Below the pieces are notes generated by a model that was not told the origin of the DNA, did not search any database, and saw nothing but the letters and a program-made list of their open reading frames with translations. Shown piece by piece: positions 33,978 to 42,238 of a stretch of 64,000 bases of DNA (position 1 is its first letter; each line of letters opens with the position of its first letter). Location of the stretch: assembly GCA_963738375.1 (NCBI GenBank), contig CAVTWL010000002.1, forward strand, positions 248,001-312,000, given 5' to 3'. The translations under genes were made by a program, and so were the position numbers. The DNA is from Bog-159 sp963738375 (GTDB taxonomy: Bacteria; Acidobacteriota; Terriglobia; Bryobacterales; Bryobacteraceae).

Positions 33978-35114
33978 ATGCGATCTACACTCGTCTCCCT
34001 GCTTTTGGCGTTTTCCGCCATTGCCGGCGCGGAGGAGCATCCGCCCACTCTCGCCATCGGCGCCGACGCTCCCGATTTCAGTCTGCCTGGCGTCGACGGC
34101 AAGACGCACCAATTGAAGGATTTTGGTGCGAGCAAGGTTCTGGTGGTGGTGTTCACTTGTGTCCACTGTCCGACGGCGCAGCTTTATGAAGGACGGATCA
34201 AGAAACTGGCGGACGATTACCGGGAGCGCGGCGTCGCGGTGGTAGCCATCCAGCCCAACAATCCCAATGCGGTACGGCTGGATGAATTGGGCTACACCGA
34301 TCTGGCCGATTCCCTGCCGGAGATGAAAATCCGCGCGGAGTACCGCCATTTCAATTTTCCGTTCCTGTACGATGGCGAGACGCAAGCGGTGGCGCGCGCT
34401 TACGGTCCGACGGCGACTCCCCACGTGTTTGTTTTCGACCAGGAGCGCAAGCTACGATACCAGGGGCGGGTGGATTCAAGCCAACGCGAAGCGCTTGCGA
34501 AACAGCAGGATGCGCGCCTGGCGATCGATGCGGTGCTGGCCGGCCAGCCGGTTGCCACCGAGAAAACGCCCACGGTGGGCTGCTCGATTAAATGGGCCTA
34601 TAAACAGGCTTTCGGTGAAGCGGAGATGGAGCAGATCGCCAAAGAGCCGGTCACGCTTCGTCCAGCGAGTCTCGACGATCTGAAGGCTCTGCGCAAGAAC
34701 GGCACGGGCAAGGTTCTGCTGGTCGATTTTTGGGCGACGTGGTGCGGACCCTGCACGGCGGAGATGCCCGAATTCCAGAAGATGTACCGGATGTATCGCA
34801 AGCGCGCCTTCGACATGGTGACGGTGAGCGTGAACTTTCCGGATGAGTCTAAGGGCGTGATGAAGTTTCTGGATACCCAGCACGCCTCGACGAAGAATCT
34901 GATCTTCGCCACCAACGAGACATACGACCAGATGGCGGCTTTCGATGCGAAGTGGGATGCGGGCGTGCCCTATACGGTATTGATCGGCATGGACGGAAAG
35001 ATCCTCTATCAAGCACAAGGCGAAGCGGACCCGCTAGAAATCCGGCGGTTGATTCTCGCCAATCTCCCCGACGACGACTACATGGGGCAGCAAGCGTATT
35101 GGAATTCGAAATAA
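33978..35114 (+). CDS. Secreted two-domain thioredoxin-fold protein (redoxin + TlpA-like)
   Basis: 378 residues with a signal peptide (TLVSLLLAFSAIAGA). The first domain (about 23-175) is an AhpC/TSA-like redoxin: DAPDFSLPGVDGKTHQL, then FTCVHCPTAQ with Cys61 and Cys64. The second (about 225-370) is TlpA/ResA-like with the thioredoxin active site WCGPC at Cys256 and Cys259 (VLLVDFWATWCGPC) and a cis-proline loop VPYTVLIG. Likely exchanges disulphides with extracytoplasmic proteins. The -10-like hexamer CATACT lies 6 nt before the ATG. It may be co-expressed with the preceding hemerythrin and PPOX genes, a plausible oxidative-stress group. Confidence 0.87.
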   Translation: MRSTLVSLLLAFSAIAGAEEHPPTLAIGADAPDFSLPGVDGKTHQLKDFGASKVLVVVFTCVHCPTAQLYEGRIKKLADDYRERGVAVVAIQPNNPNAVRLDELGYTDLADSLPEMKIRAEYRHFNFPFLYDGETQAVARAYGPTATPHVFVFDQERKLRYQGRVDSSQREALAKQQDARLAIDAVLAGQPVATEKTPTVGCSIKWAYKQAFGEAEMEQIAKEPVTLRPASLDDLKALRKNGTGKVLLVDFWATWCGPCTAEMPEFQKMYRMYRKRAFDMVTVSVNFPDESKGVMKFLDTQHASTKNLIFATNETYDQMAAFDAKWDAGVPYTVLIGMDGKILYQAQGEADPLEIRRLILANLPDDDYMGQQAYWNSK

Positions 35115-35185
35115 GCGCGGCTGGCAGACACACCTATCGCGTAGAACTGGCGGCCGGGCACGGTTTGGAGGCGATTTCAGGCGCT

Positions 35186-35827
35186 TCAGAGACGCAGGTG
35201 CCGCGGCAGTTGGAGTTCCTGCATTAGTTCGGCGTCGAGTTCCCGCACGCGCTTTAAGGCTTCCACTTTGGAGAGACGGGAAGGGCCGGCGCTGTGCCCG
35301 GATGCAACATCCGGCTGCGAAACTACGTTTTCATGTTGCATTGTGTTGCATGCGGCGGGTTCGGGCGGCGGCTCGGGGACGATTTCTTCTTCGTGATTCA
35401 GGATGAAGTCCTCGACGACGTCGCTGGACTGGCCTTCAGCGGCAGCGGAATCGCGAGGTTCCGCGTTCCCGGCGGCAGACGATTCGGCCATGGACCAGCC
35501 GGATTTACCGGGCTGGTTGCGTTCCAGGATAAATTTGGCGGTTTTGAAAATGATGGAAGGCGAGGCTTTGGGATTGGCGAGGATTTGCATGAGCGATTCG
35601 AGGGCGCAGTTGCTGAGGGTTTGAAGAGCTTCGCGGTGGCCGAGGGCGAGTTCGGCGCGCTGGAGATCGAGGGCGGCTTTGAACCGAGGGATGGTTTTGC
35701 TCCAGCGGTAGACGGTGGTGCGGTGGATCTTGTGCGCATCGGCGGTATCGCATAGGGACGCGCCTGCGGCGAGGGCGTCGATGACTTGCTGCTGAACGCT
35801 GGTCAGGGGGGCGGTGTCAGGTTCCAT
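35186..35827 (-). CDS. HTH (helix-turn-helix)-containing protein of unknown role
   Basis: 213 residues. The N-terminal region (about 10-50) reads TSVQQQVIDALAAGASLCDTADAHKIHRTTVYRWSK, a clean helix-turn-helix resembling Hin-type or transposase-type DNA-binding domains. The middle is charged and helical (LQTLSNCALESLMQILANP), and the C-terminal ~80 residues are acidic then basic, with no recognisable domain. The start chosen (ATG 35827) is where the HTH begins; the longer frame reaches 35968. A TATCGT hexamer is 9 nt upstream. It could be a regulator or remnant of a phage small terminase-like protein. No partner is obvious. Confidence 0.6.
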   Translation of the reverse strand: MEPDTAPLTSVQQQVIDALAAGASLCDTADAHKIHRTTVYRWSKTIPRFKAALDLQRAELALGHREALQTLSNCALESLMQILANPKASPSIIFKTAKFILERNQPGKSGWSMAESSAAGNAEPRDSAAAEGQSSDVVEDFILNHEEEIVPEPPPEPAACNTMQHENVVSQPDVASGHSAGPSRLSKVEALKRVRELDAELMQELQLPRHLRL

Positions 35828-35964
35828 TGCGAGATGACGATAGCACGCGGGTGGAGCGGCGGGGGCGTGAGTTGGGGCACAAGCTATTGAATGGTAGGCA
35901 GTTAGGAAATCTCGCCAGGTTGTGACCGAGCCAATACCGGCAGTCTTGCCGACGCGGGCGCGGT

Positions 35965-36117
35965 TCACTCTTCAGTACGGGTGAAGTTGGTCATCTCCGC
36001 GGTGCGCACGCCGTAGACCGAGAGGATCTTGCGGCAGATCTCGCGGCCGAGGCGCTCCTCCTGATCCTCCGCGTCGTGTTCAATCACTACTTTGAAAAAC
36101 AGGTTGGTTCGATCCAT
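35965..36117 (-). CDS. Small conserved-looking protein of 50 residues
   Basis: A 50-residue ORF, MDRTNLFFKVVIEHDAEDQ onward, with a polar, charged body and no signal peptide. Its ATG at 36117 is preceded by GGGAGA at a good distance and a TATAAA hexamer 11 nt upstream. It is divergent from the Cys-rich gene by 25 bp, and the two probable -10 boxes overlap. I do not recognise the family; length and codon use resemble a real gene, but it is too short for a firm call. Confidence 0.55.
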   Translation of the reverse strand: MDRTNLFFKVVIEHDAEDQEERLGREICRKILSVYGVRTAEMTNFTRTEE

Positions 36118-36128
36118 AAGTGTCTCCC

Positions 36129-36136
36129 TTTATACT
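36129..36136. promoter_or_regulatory. Overlapping divergent -10 boxes
   Basis: The minus-strand TATAAA (36129-36134) faces the plus-strand TATACT (36131-36136); the starts at 36117 and 36143 are 25 bp apart. Plus-strand initiation 6 nt after the box would fit a leaderless transcript. Confidence 0.4.
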
Positions 36137-36142
36137 AAGGGA

Positions 36143-36781
36143 ATGTCTTGCGCAATATGCCATAACCGGAAACCCCGGCGGTTCTGCCCGGGTGTGCATG
36201 GCGATATCTGCACGGTCTGCTGCGGCACGGAGCGCGAGGTCACGGTCGATTGCCCTTTCGACTGCCCTTTCCTGCAGGAAGCGCGCAAGCATGAGCGCGC
36301 CGAGATCAACGCGGATGACGTGCCGCACCGCGATGTACATATCACCGAACAATTTCTGGAGGAGCATCAGGATCTGCTGCTGGGGGCTGCCAGAAGCCTG
36401 GCGATGGCTGCCTTCGATACGCCTGGCGCGGTGGATAGCGACGTCAGGGATGCGCTGGAAGCGCTGGTCCGCACCAATCGTTCGCTGCAGAGCGGGCTTT
36501 ATTACGAATCGCGGCCGGACAATGCCGTCGCCAGCCGTATATTCACTGGCACTCAGGCGGGGCTGGACGAATTCCGCCGGGCGGAAACCGAGAAGATGGG
36601 CATGGCGCACACGCGCGATTCCGACGTCCTGACCATCCTGGTTTTCCTGCAGCGCCTGGAATTCGACCGGCAGAACGGGCGCCGGCGCGGCCGCGCCTTC
36701 CTGCATTATCTCCACAGCCTGCTGGAAGCCGAAGGCGTGCTGCCAGAGAAACCGCCCGCACCCTCGCTGATCGTGCCATGA
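36143..36781 (+). CDS. Cysteine-rich protein of unknown function, first gene of MscS operon
   Basis: 212 residues. The first ~45 hold a cysteine cluster likely to bind zinc: CAICHNRKPRRFC, CTVCCG and CPFDCPF. The remainder is helical and soluble, with a stretch of DVRDALEALVRTNRSLQSGLYYESRP. No domain is recognised. ATG 36143 is 6 nt after TATACT, with AAGGGA in between. Its stop overlaps the ATG of the MscS gene (ATGA), so translation is coupled. Homologues probably occur in other Acidobacteria, but that is not checked. Confidence 0.6.
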   Translation: MSCAICHNRKPRRFCPGVHGDICTVCCGTEREVTVDCPFDCPFLQEARKHERAEINADDVPHRDVHITEQFLEEHQDLLLGAARSLAMAAFDTPGAVDSDVRDALEALVRTNRSLQSGLYYESRPDNAVASRIFTGTQAGLDEFRRAETEKMGMAHTRDSDVLTILVFLQRLEFDRQNGRRRGRAFLHYLHSLLEAEGVLPEKPPAPSLIVP

Positions 36782-38532
36782 AAAGCGGGCGTCATAGCCT
36801 GGCAGCCACCGGTCTGGCGGTGCTGTTAGCGGGGTGCATCCTTTGGTGGGTGCTCACCCGCGACCGGGCGCCCGTCCGCACAATCAAGAGGACCGCACCC
36901 TCGGCCGCGCACGTTTCCAAGGTAGATGAACATCCGCTCGAAACGGCACGCCAACTGGCGGCTTTGGCGGATAGCCGTGCCGAACAGGAACTCGCTGAAG
37001 AAGCAGCGCGCCTCGCCGGACAGGAGGTGGATCAGGATTTCGCGACGGCTATCCGCGAAGCCGCATCGATCCAGCCGCCGGTGAGCGGGCCGCTGCACGA
37101 TCTGGCGGGTCACATCGCCGAGCTCAAGGCCCGCATCGCCGCAGGGCAGCAGCGTATCGCGCAGCTTACCAAAGAGGGTGCTTCGAATTCCGGGGCCGGC
37201 GACAAGCTCGATCTTGCCAACGCGCAACTTACTCTCGATCAGGACGAGCTCGACGACAAGCAGCAGGACCTGGCCCGCGCGGGTGGGGACGAGCATGCGA
37301 ACCTGCAGCGAGCGCAGCAGCAACATCAGGCCGTGAGGCAAGGCGGGCTTCCGCTGGGGAAACTGCAAACGTCCGGGCCGCCCTCGGACTTCCGCGAACA
37401 AATCCAGGAGTGGTTCTCTTTAGGCTCGCGCCAGGATCAGGTGGAGGCCGCCAAGCTGGACGCCGACAGGAAAGCGGCTACGCTTGCCCAGGAGCACGAT
37501 GCGGTGGAAGGCAAGATGACGGCCGCACCCGCTGCCGCCGCGTCCACCGACGATAGCGACGACCAGGACGATACGGCCACGGTGGTGGCGCAATTGCGCC
37601 GGCTTTCCGACCAGCGCAAGACCATGATCGATCTGGACAAGCGCACCCAGCTCTGCCAGCAGTTGAGCGGCGTTTATCAAAGCTGGATTGCGGAGCTTGC
37701 CGATCGGCGGCGCTCCGTGCTGCATTCGATGCTGGGTTCGGCGGGCGCCATCCTGGCGATCCTGCTGGCCGCGGTCCTGGTGAACTGGGCGATCCGCAAT
37801 TTGCTGCTGCGCCAGTCCGACCGGCGGCGCACACACCAATTGCAGGTGGTAACCGGCATCGCCGTGCAATTCGTGGCGGTGCTGCTGGTTCTGCTGGTGA
37901 TTTTCGGGACGCCCACCCAGATGCCGACCATTATCGGGCTGGCCACCGCGGGCCTGACGGTGGTGTTGAAGGATTTCATCGTCGCTTTTTTTGGGTGGTT
38001 CGTGCTGATGGGGAAGAACGGCATTGGGCGCGGCGATTGGGTTGAGATCAACGGGGTCGGGGGCGAAGTGGTGGAAGTGGGGGTGCTGCGCACGGTGCTG
38101 CTCGAAATGGGCAACTGGACGAATACCGGCCACCCGACCGGCAGGCGGGTGGGGTTTATGAACGGCTTCGCCATCGAAGGGCACTACTTCAATTTTTCGA
38201 CCGCCGGACAGTGGCTGTGGGACGAAATTCAGGTCACTTTGCCCAACAACGTGGATCCCTATCGCATGGCCGAACAGATCCGCCAGATCGTCGAAAAGGC
38301 AACGGAAGAGGACGCCAAACAGGCGGAACAGGAATGGGAGCGCGTCACGCACGAATATGGCACGCGGGTATTTTCGGCCAAGCCGGCCGCGGATTTGCGG
38401 CCCGGACCGAGCGGGCTGGTGGTGAACATGAGATACATCACGCGCGGGCCGCTACGTTATGAGGTAAAATCGCGGCTATTCGAAGCGATTGTCGAATTGC
38501 TGCACAATCCGGAAAAGGCAACGCCCGCATGA
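36778..38532 (+). CDS. MscS-family mechanosensitive channel with long N-terminal coiled coil
   Basis: 584 residues. Segments in order: an N-terminal membrane or signal segment (LAVLLAGCILWWVL), a long Ala/Gln/Glu-rich periplasmic helical stretch (about 40-290), three to four membrane segments (about 316-335, 355-376, 380-405), and the MscS pore and beta domain (TAGLTVVLKDFIVAFFGWFVLMGKNGIGRGDWVEINGVGGEVVEVG). It should gate ion flow in response to membrane tension. ATGA overlaps at both ends: with the Cys-rich gene upstream and the CocE gene downstream. Confidence 0.85.
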   Translation: MKSGRHSLAATGLAVLLAGCILWWVLTRDRAPVRTIKRTAPSAAHVSKVDEHPLETARQLAALADSRAEQELAEEAARLAGQEVDQDFATAIREAASIQPPVSGPLHDLAGHIAELKARIAAGQQRIAQLTKEGASNSGAGDKLDLANAQLTLDQDELDDKQQDLARAGGDEHANLQRAQQQHQAVRQGGLPLGKLQTSGPPSDFREQIQEWFSLGSRQDQVEAAKLDADRKAATLAQEHDAVEGKMTAAPAAAASTDDSDDQDDTATVVAQLRRLSDQRKTMIDLDKRTQLCQQLSGVYQSWIAELADRRRSVLHSMLGSAGAILAILLAAVLVNWAIRNLLLRQSDRRRTHQLQVVTGIAVQFVAVLLVLLVIFGTPTQMPTIIGLATAGLTVVLKDFIVAFFGWFVLMGKNGIGRGDWVEINGVGGEVVEVGVLRTVLLEMGNWTNTGHPTGRRVGFMNGFAIEGHYFNFSTAGQWLWDEIQVTLPNNVDPYRMAEQIRQIVEKATEEDAKQAEQEWERVTHEYGTRVFSAKPAADLRPGPSGLVVNMRYITRGPLRYEVKSRLFEAIVELLHNPEKATPA

Positions 38533-40355
38533 TCATTCATAGCCGCCTGCTGCTGCCGCTGGCGTTTTGCTGCGCCGCGGCCGCCGCGCCCAACGACCCG
38601 ATCTTCGACAAGACCGACGCCATGATTCCGGTGCGCGACGGCGTCAAGCTGCACACGGTCATCTTCACACCGCGCGGCGCGCACGAGGCGCTGCCCATTC
38701 TTTTGGAACGTACCCCGTACGGCGCGATGGCGGACGAAGCGGCGCTGCGCGCGCGGTACGCCCATTTGATCGCCGACGGGTACATCTTCGCGTTCCAGGA
38801 TATTCGCGGGCGGTTCACTTCCGAAGGCCAGTTCGTGATGCAGCGCCAGGTGCGCGACCGCCGCGATGCGAAGGCTATCGACGAAAGCACCGACACGTAC
38901 GACACCATCGAGTGGCTGCTGAAGAACGTACACGGGCACAACGGCCGGGCGGGCATGCTCGGCATATCCTACGGCGGCTGGCTCACCACCATGGCCCTGC
39001 TTGACCCGCACCCAGCGCTGAAGGCCGCATCGGAACAAGCTTCGCCGGCGGACATGTTCCTGGGAGACGACTTCCATCATAATGGGGCTTTCCGGCTTAG
39101 TTACGGCTTCGAATACGCGGCGCTGCTGGAGACGGCCAAGGAAGCCAACACCAATTTCGCCTTCGATCGCGCCGACACCTACCAGTGGTATCTCGGTCTG
39201 GGCGCGCTGCCCAACGTCGACGAGAAGTATTTCCACGGCAAAATGCCTACGTGGAACGACTTCGTGGAGCATCCCAGCTACGACCAGTTCTGGCAGCAAC
39301 AATCCTTCGCCCCGCACATCGGCGCGCCCAAAGTGCCTAACCTGAACGTGGCCGGGTGGTGGGATCAGGAAGATTTTTACGGCCCGGTCAACATCTACGA
39401 GTTATTCGAAAGGAACGATCCCGGGCATTTGAATTACCTGGTGGCGGGGCCCTGGAATCACGGGGGATGGGCCCGGCGGGACGGCAGCAAACTGGGCGAC
39501 ATTTCGTTCGACGGCAATACGAGCAAGTATTTCCGCACGGAAATCGAAGCTCCCTGGTTCGCGTATTGGCTGAAGGACAAGGGCGCTCGGGACTTTCCGG
39601 AAGCGATGGTCTTTCAGACCGGTTCCAATCGCTGGGAGAAATACGATTCGTGGCCGCCGCGCACTTCCCTGCCCCGGGGTTTATATTTGCGCGAGGGCGG
39701 CCAGCTTTCCTTCGACCCGCCGCCGGCGGAGGATTCAGGCGGCGGCGCGTTCGACACTTATATTTCGGACCCGGCGCATCCGGTACCGTACCGCCATCGA
39801 CCCATCAGCCCCACTTATCCGGGCGGCGGTTGGCCCACGTGGCTGGTTGAGGACCAGCGTTTCGTGGACAACCGGCCCGATGTCCTGACGTTCCAAACCG
39901 AACCGCTGGCAAGCGAGCTGAAGATTGCGGGCAACATCGCCGCTGAACTGTACTGCGCGACCAGTGGCACAGACAGCGACTGGGTGGCCAAGTTGATCGA
40001 TGTTTACCCGGATTTCAACCCCGACGACCGCGCTCTCGACGGCTACGAACTGATGATCGCCGACGAAATCCTGCGCGGCCGCTTTCGCGAGGGCTTCGAG
40101 CATCCCAAAGCCATCGTGCCCAACCAGGCGGCGCTTTACCGTATCGACCTGCATAGCAACGACCATGCATTCCTGAAGGGGCATCGCATCATGGTGCAGA
40201 TACAGAGCACTTGGTTTCCGCTTTACGATCGCAACCCGCAGACCTTCGTCGAGAACATTTTCAAGGCGCATGCGGACGACTACCGGACGGCCACGCAGAA
40301 GGTATTTCACTCCAAGGAATATCCTTCGCGCATGGTGCTGCCGGTGGCGCCATGA
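38529..40355 (+). CDS. CocE/NonD-family exported hydrolase
   Basis: 608 residues with a signal peptide (SRLLLPLAFCCAAAAA). The alpha/beta-hydrolase nucleophile is Ser147 in GISYGGW, and the N-terminal DAMIPVRDGVKLHTVIF, RTPYG and FQDIRGRFTSEG segments are those of the X-Pro dipeptidyl-peptidase S15/CocE group. The C-terminal ~200 residues fit the jelly-roll domain (LPRGLYLREGGQLSF onward). It should cleave esters or peptides outside the cytoplasm. The last bases overlap the ATG of the next gene. Confidence 0.9.
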   Translation: MIIHSRLLLPLAFCCAAAAAPNDPIFDKTDAMIPVRDGVKLHTVIFTPRGAHEALPILLERTPYGAMADEAALRARYAHLIADGYIFAFQDIRGRFTSEGQFVMQRQVRDRRDAKAIDESTDTYDTIEWLLKNVHGHNGRAGMLGISYGGWLTTMALLDPHPALKAASEQASPADMFLGDDFHHNGAFRLSYGFEYAALLETAKEANTNFAFDRADTYQWYLGLGALPNVDEKYFHGKMPTWNDFVEHPSYDQFWQQQSFAPHIGAPKVPNLNVAGWWDQEDFYGPVNIYELFERNDPGHLNYLVAGPWNHGGWARRDGSKLGDISFDGNTSKYFRTEIEAPWFAYWLKDKGARDFPEAMVFQTGSNRWEKYDSWPPRTSLPRGLYLREGGQLSFDPPPAEDSGGGAFDTYISDPAHPVPYRHRPISPTYPGGGWPTWLVEDQRFVDNRPDVLTFQTEPLASELKIAGNIAAELYCATSGTDSDWVAKLIDVYPDFNPDDRALDGYELMIADEILRGRFREGFEHPKAIVPNQAALYRIDLHSNDHAFLKGHRIMVQIQSTWFPLYDRNPQTFVENIFKAHADDYRTATQKVFHSKEYPSRMVLPVAP

Positions 40356-41074
40356 TGCCTCATGTCCGCCTTTTCCATTGGAAGGCGGCCGAAGCGGCAC
40401 CGCTGCGCAAGGCGCTGCGGGCCGCCGGTTACGTGGCCGATTACGACGAGACATGGTCGACGGAGATCAGCCGGGAAATCCGGGCTTCGCTGCCTGCCGC
40501 GATCGCGATCGACCTGACGCAGCGGCCGTCGCATGGGCGCGAGGTGGCTGTTTATTTGCGCGGACTCAAGGCGACGCGTCATATTCCCCTCGTTTTCGTC
40601 GGCGGCGATGCGGCGAAGGTCGATGCCATCCGGCAGCTTTTGCCGGATGCCGTCTACACCACGGTGAAGGCGCTGGCCGCCGCGCTGCGCGGCGCGATTG
40701 CCAAACGGCCGGAGAACCCCGTCGTGCCGGCGCCGATGATGGATCGCTACGCCTCCCGCACCGCCGCGCAAAAGCTGGGCATCCGCGAGAACACCGCCGC
40801 GGGGCTGATCGATCCGCCGGCGAACTACGCGGCGGTCATCGGCGAGCTACCGGCGGGCGCACGGTTCGAGGAGTCGCCCGGCGGGGTATGCCCGGTTACG
40901 CTTTGCTTCCTGCACGATGAGGCGGAGGTTCACTCGTCGTTATCCAGCGTTCGCTCGCTCGCGGGCCGGACCAAGCTTTGGATCGTCTGGCGAAAAGGCG
41001 GCATTCACGGCGATTTGGTGCGCGAGTCGGGCATCGCCCTCGGTTTGGTGGACTACAAGATCTGTTCGCGTTGA
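40352..41074 (+). CDS. Receiver-like plus DUF3052-like protein
   Basis: 240 residues. The N-terminal half (about 5-115) alternates strands and helices like a response-regulator receiver, with an acidic/Asp position in AIAIDLTQRPSHG and VFVGGDAAK, though the full phosphorylation set is not clear. The C-terminal half (AQKLGIRENTAAGLIDPPANY, then LWIVWRKGG and SGIALGLVDYKICS) matches DUF3052. Role unknown. The start ATG 40352 overlaps the hydrolase stop, making it the fourth translationally coupled gene of this operon. Confidence 0.65.
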   Translation: MMPHVRLFHWKAAEAAPLRKALRAAGYVADYDETWSTEISREIRASLPAAIAIDLTQRPSHGREVAVYLRGLKATRHIPLVFVGGDAAKVDAIRQLLPDAVYTTVKALAAALRGAIAKRPENPVVPAPMMDRYASRTAAQKLGIRENTAAGLIDPPANYAAVIGELPAGARFEESPGGVCPVTLCFLHDEAEVHSSLSSVRSLAGRTKLWIVWRKGGIHGDLVRESGIALGLVDYKICSR

Positions 41075-41080
41075 CGGCAA

Positions 41081-41821
41081 GTGGAGCGCGATGGCATTCG
41101 CGCGGCGCAAGAGCTAGCCAGCTATATGGAGAAACGCATGCAGCCCGACGCGCGCGAGTGCATTCGGAATGGCGATACAGCGACTCTGCATGGGCTCCTC
41201 TGTGCGGATCCAACGCTGGTGAACGCCCGCGCAGACGGCCAACGAACCTTGCTGCACGTGGCTACGGACTGGCCCGGCCACTTTCCCAACATCCGGGAAA
41301 CCATCGCCTTGCTGGTAGCTCATGGCGCGGACGTGAACGCAACGTTCCACGGATCTCACGCGGAAACCCCTTTGCATTGGGCGGCGAGCAGCGGAGATGT
41401 CGAGGCTCTGGAAGCGCTGCTGCAGCATGGCGCCGAAATCGAGGCGAGGGGAGGCGTGATCGGGGGAGGAACGGCCCTGGCCGACGCGGTAGCCTTTGGA
41501 CAATGGAGCGCCGCCGCCAAGCTCATCGAAGGCGGCGCCCGATCCACGCTTTGGCAAGCCGCGGCGCTTGGCTTGATGGATCGCGTGGAGGCGGAAATGT
41601 CAGCCGAACCGGCACCTGGGGCCGATGCCGTTACCAACGCGTTCTGGTGCGCGTGCCACGGAGGCCAGCGGACGGCGGCCCAATATCTTCTTGCCCGGGG
41701 CGCGGACTTAACCTGGGTAGGGCACGACGGCCTGACTCCGCTGGATGCCGCCGCGCGGCATGGAAACGGCGAAATCGTCGCCTGGTTGCGCAGCCAGGGG
41801 GCTTTACCCGGCCCGCTTTAA
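41081..41821 (+). CDS. Ankyrin-repeat protein
   Basis: 246 residues. Four or more ankyrin units are visible as GxTxLHxAxxxG-type patterns: RTLLHVATDWPGH, TPLHWAASSGDVEALEALLQHGAEIEARG, then GTALADAVAFGQWSAAAKLIEGGA, a degenerate unit, and GLTPLDAAARHGNGEIVAWL. It should bind proteins; no enzymatic domain or signal peptide is seen. The start is GTG 41081 or ATG 41126. It is convergent with the next gene and overlaps its 3' end by 18 bp. Confidence 0.8.
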   Translation: MERDGIRAAQELASYMEKRMQPDARECIRNGDTATLHGLLCADPTLVNARADGQRTLLHVATDWPGHFPNIRETIALLVAHGADVNATFHGSHAETPLHWAASSGDVEALEALLQHGAEIEARGGVIGGGTALADAVAFGQWSAAAKLIEGGARSTLWQAAALGLMDRVEAEMSAEPAPGADAVTNAFWCACHGGQRTAAQYLLARGADLTWVGHDGLTPLDAAARHGNGEIVAWLRSQGALPGPL

Positions 41822-42184
41822 GTCGACTTTCGCGCTCATCTGCTCGTCGCCCTGATGCCCTTTCGCGGTGCCCTTGATGCTGTCGCCGTCAAATACCAGG
41901 TCGAAGACGATCAGGCCTTTCTCGCTGTCGCCTTCCGGGACCACTTCGAACGTCAGCTTGGTCCCCTCGAGCTTTCCCTTTGAAATGGTCCACTGCTCAT
42001 CTTCGCTGGGGCCGGCCGTCCCGGTGACTGCGCCGCCATCCGATTTTAGATTCATGACCGCCTGGTCGGGCTTCTGTTCCCCGCCGGCTTTCGTAATATC
42101 GAATTTCCCGGACCATTTCCCCGTCAGATCCGCGGCGAAAAGCGGCACGATGGACAGCAATAAAAGGCAGAGCAGCGTTTTCAT
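41804..42184 (-). CDS. Small exported protein of unknown function
   Basis: 126 residues. Signal peptide (MKTLLCLLLLSIVPLFAA) followed by a beta-rich domain, DLTGKWSGKFDIT, NLKSDGGAVTGTAG, KGKLEGTKLTFEVV, LVFDLVFDGDSIKGTA. This fits a small lipocalin-like beta barrel; many Acidobacteria and Planctomycetes encode similar proteins of unknown function. I set the start at ATG 42184 because the longer frame lacks a signal. The gene is downstream of the GH3 locus on the same strand. Confidence 0.6.
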   Translation of the reverse strand: MKTLLCLLLLSIVPLFAADLTGKWSGKFDITKAGGEQKPDQAVMNLKSDGGAVTGTAGPSEDEQWTISKGKLEGTKLTFEVVPEGDSEKGLIVFDLVFDGDSIKGTAKGHQGDEQMSAKVDLKRAG

Positions 42185-42238
42185 AATTGATAGAACGCCA
42201 ATGCGAGCCGTTTGGTTCACCCAAACTGCGGGAAAAAA

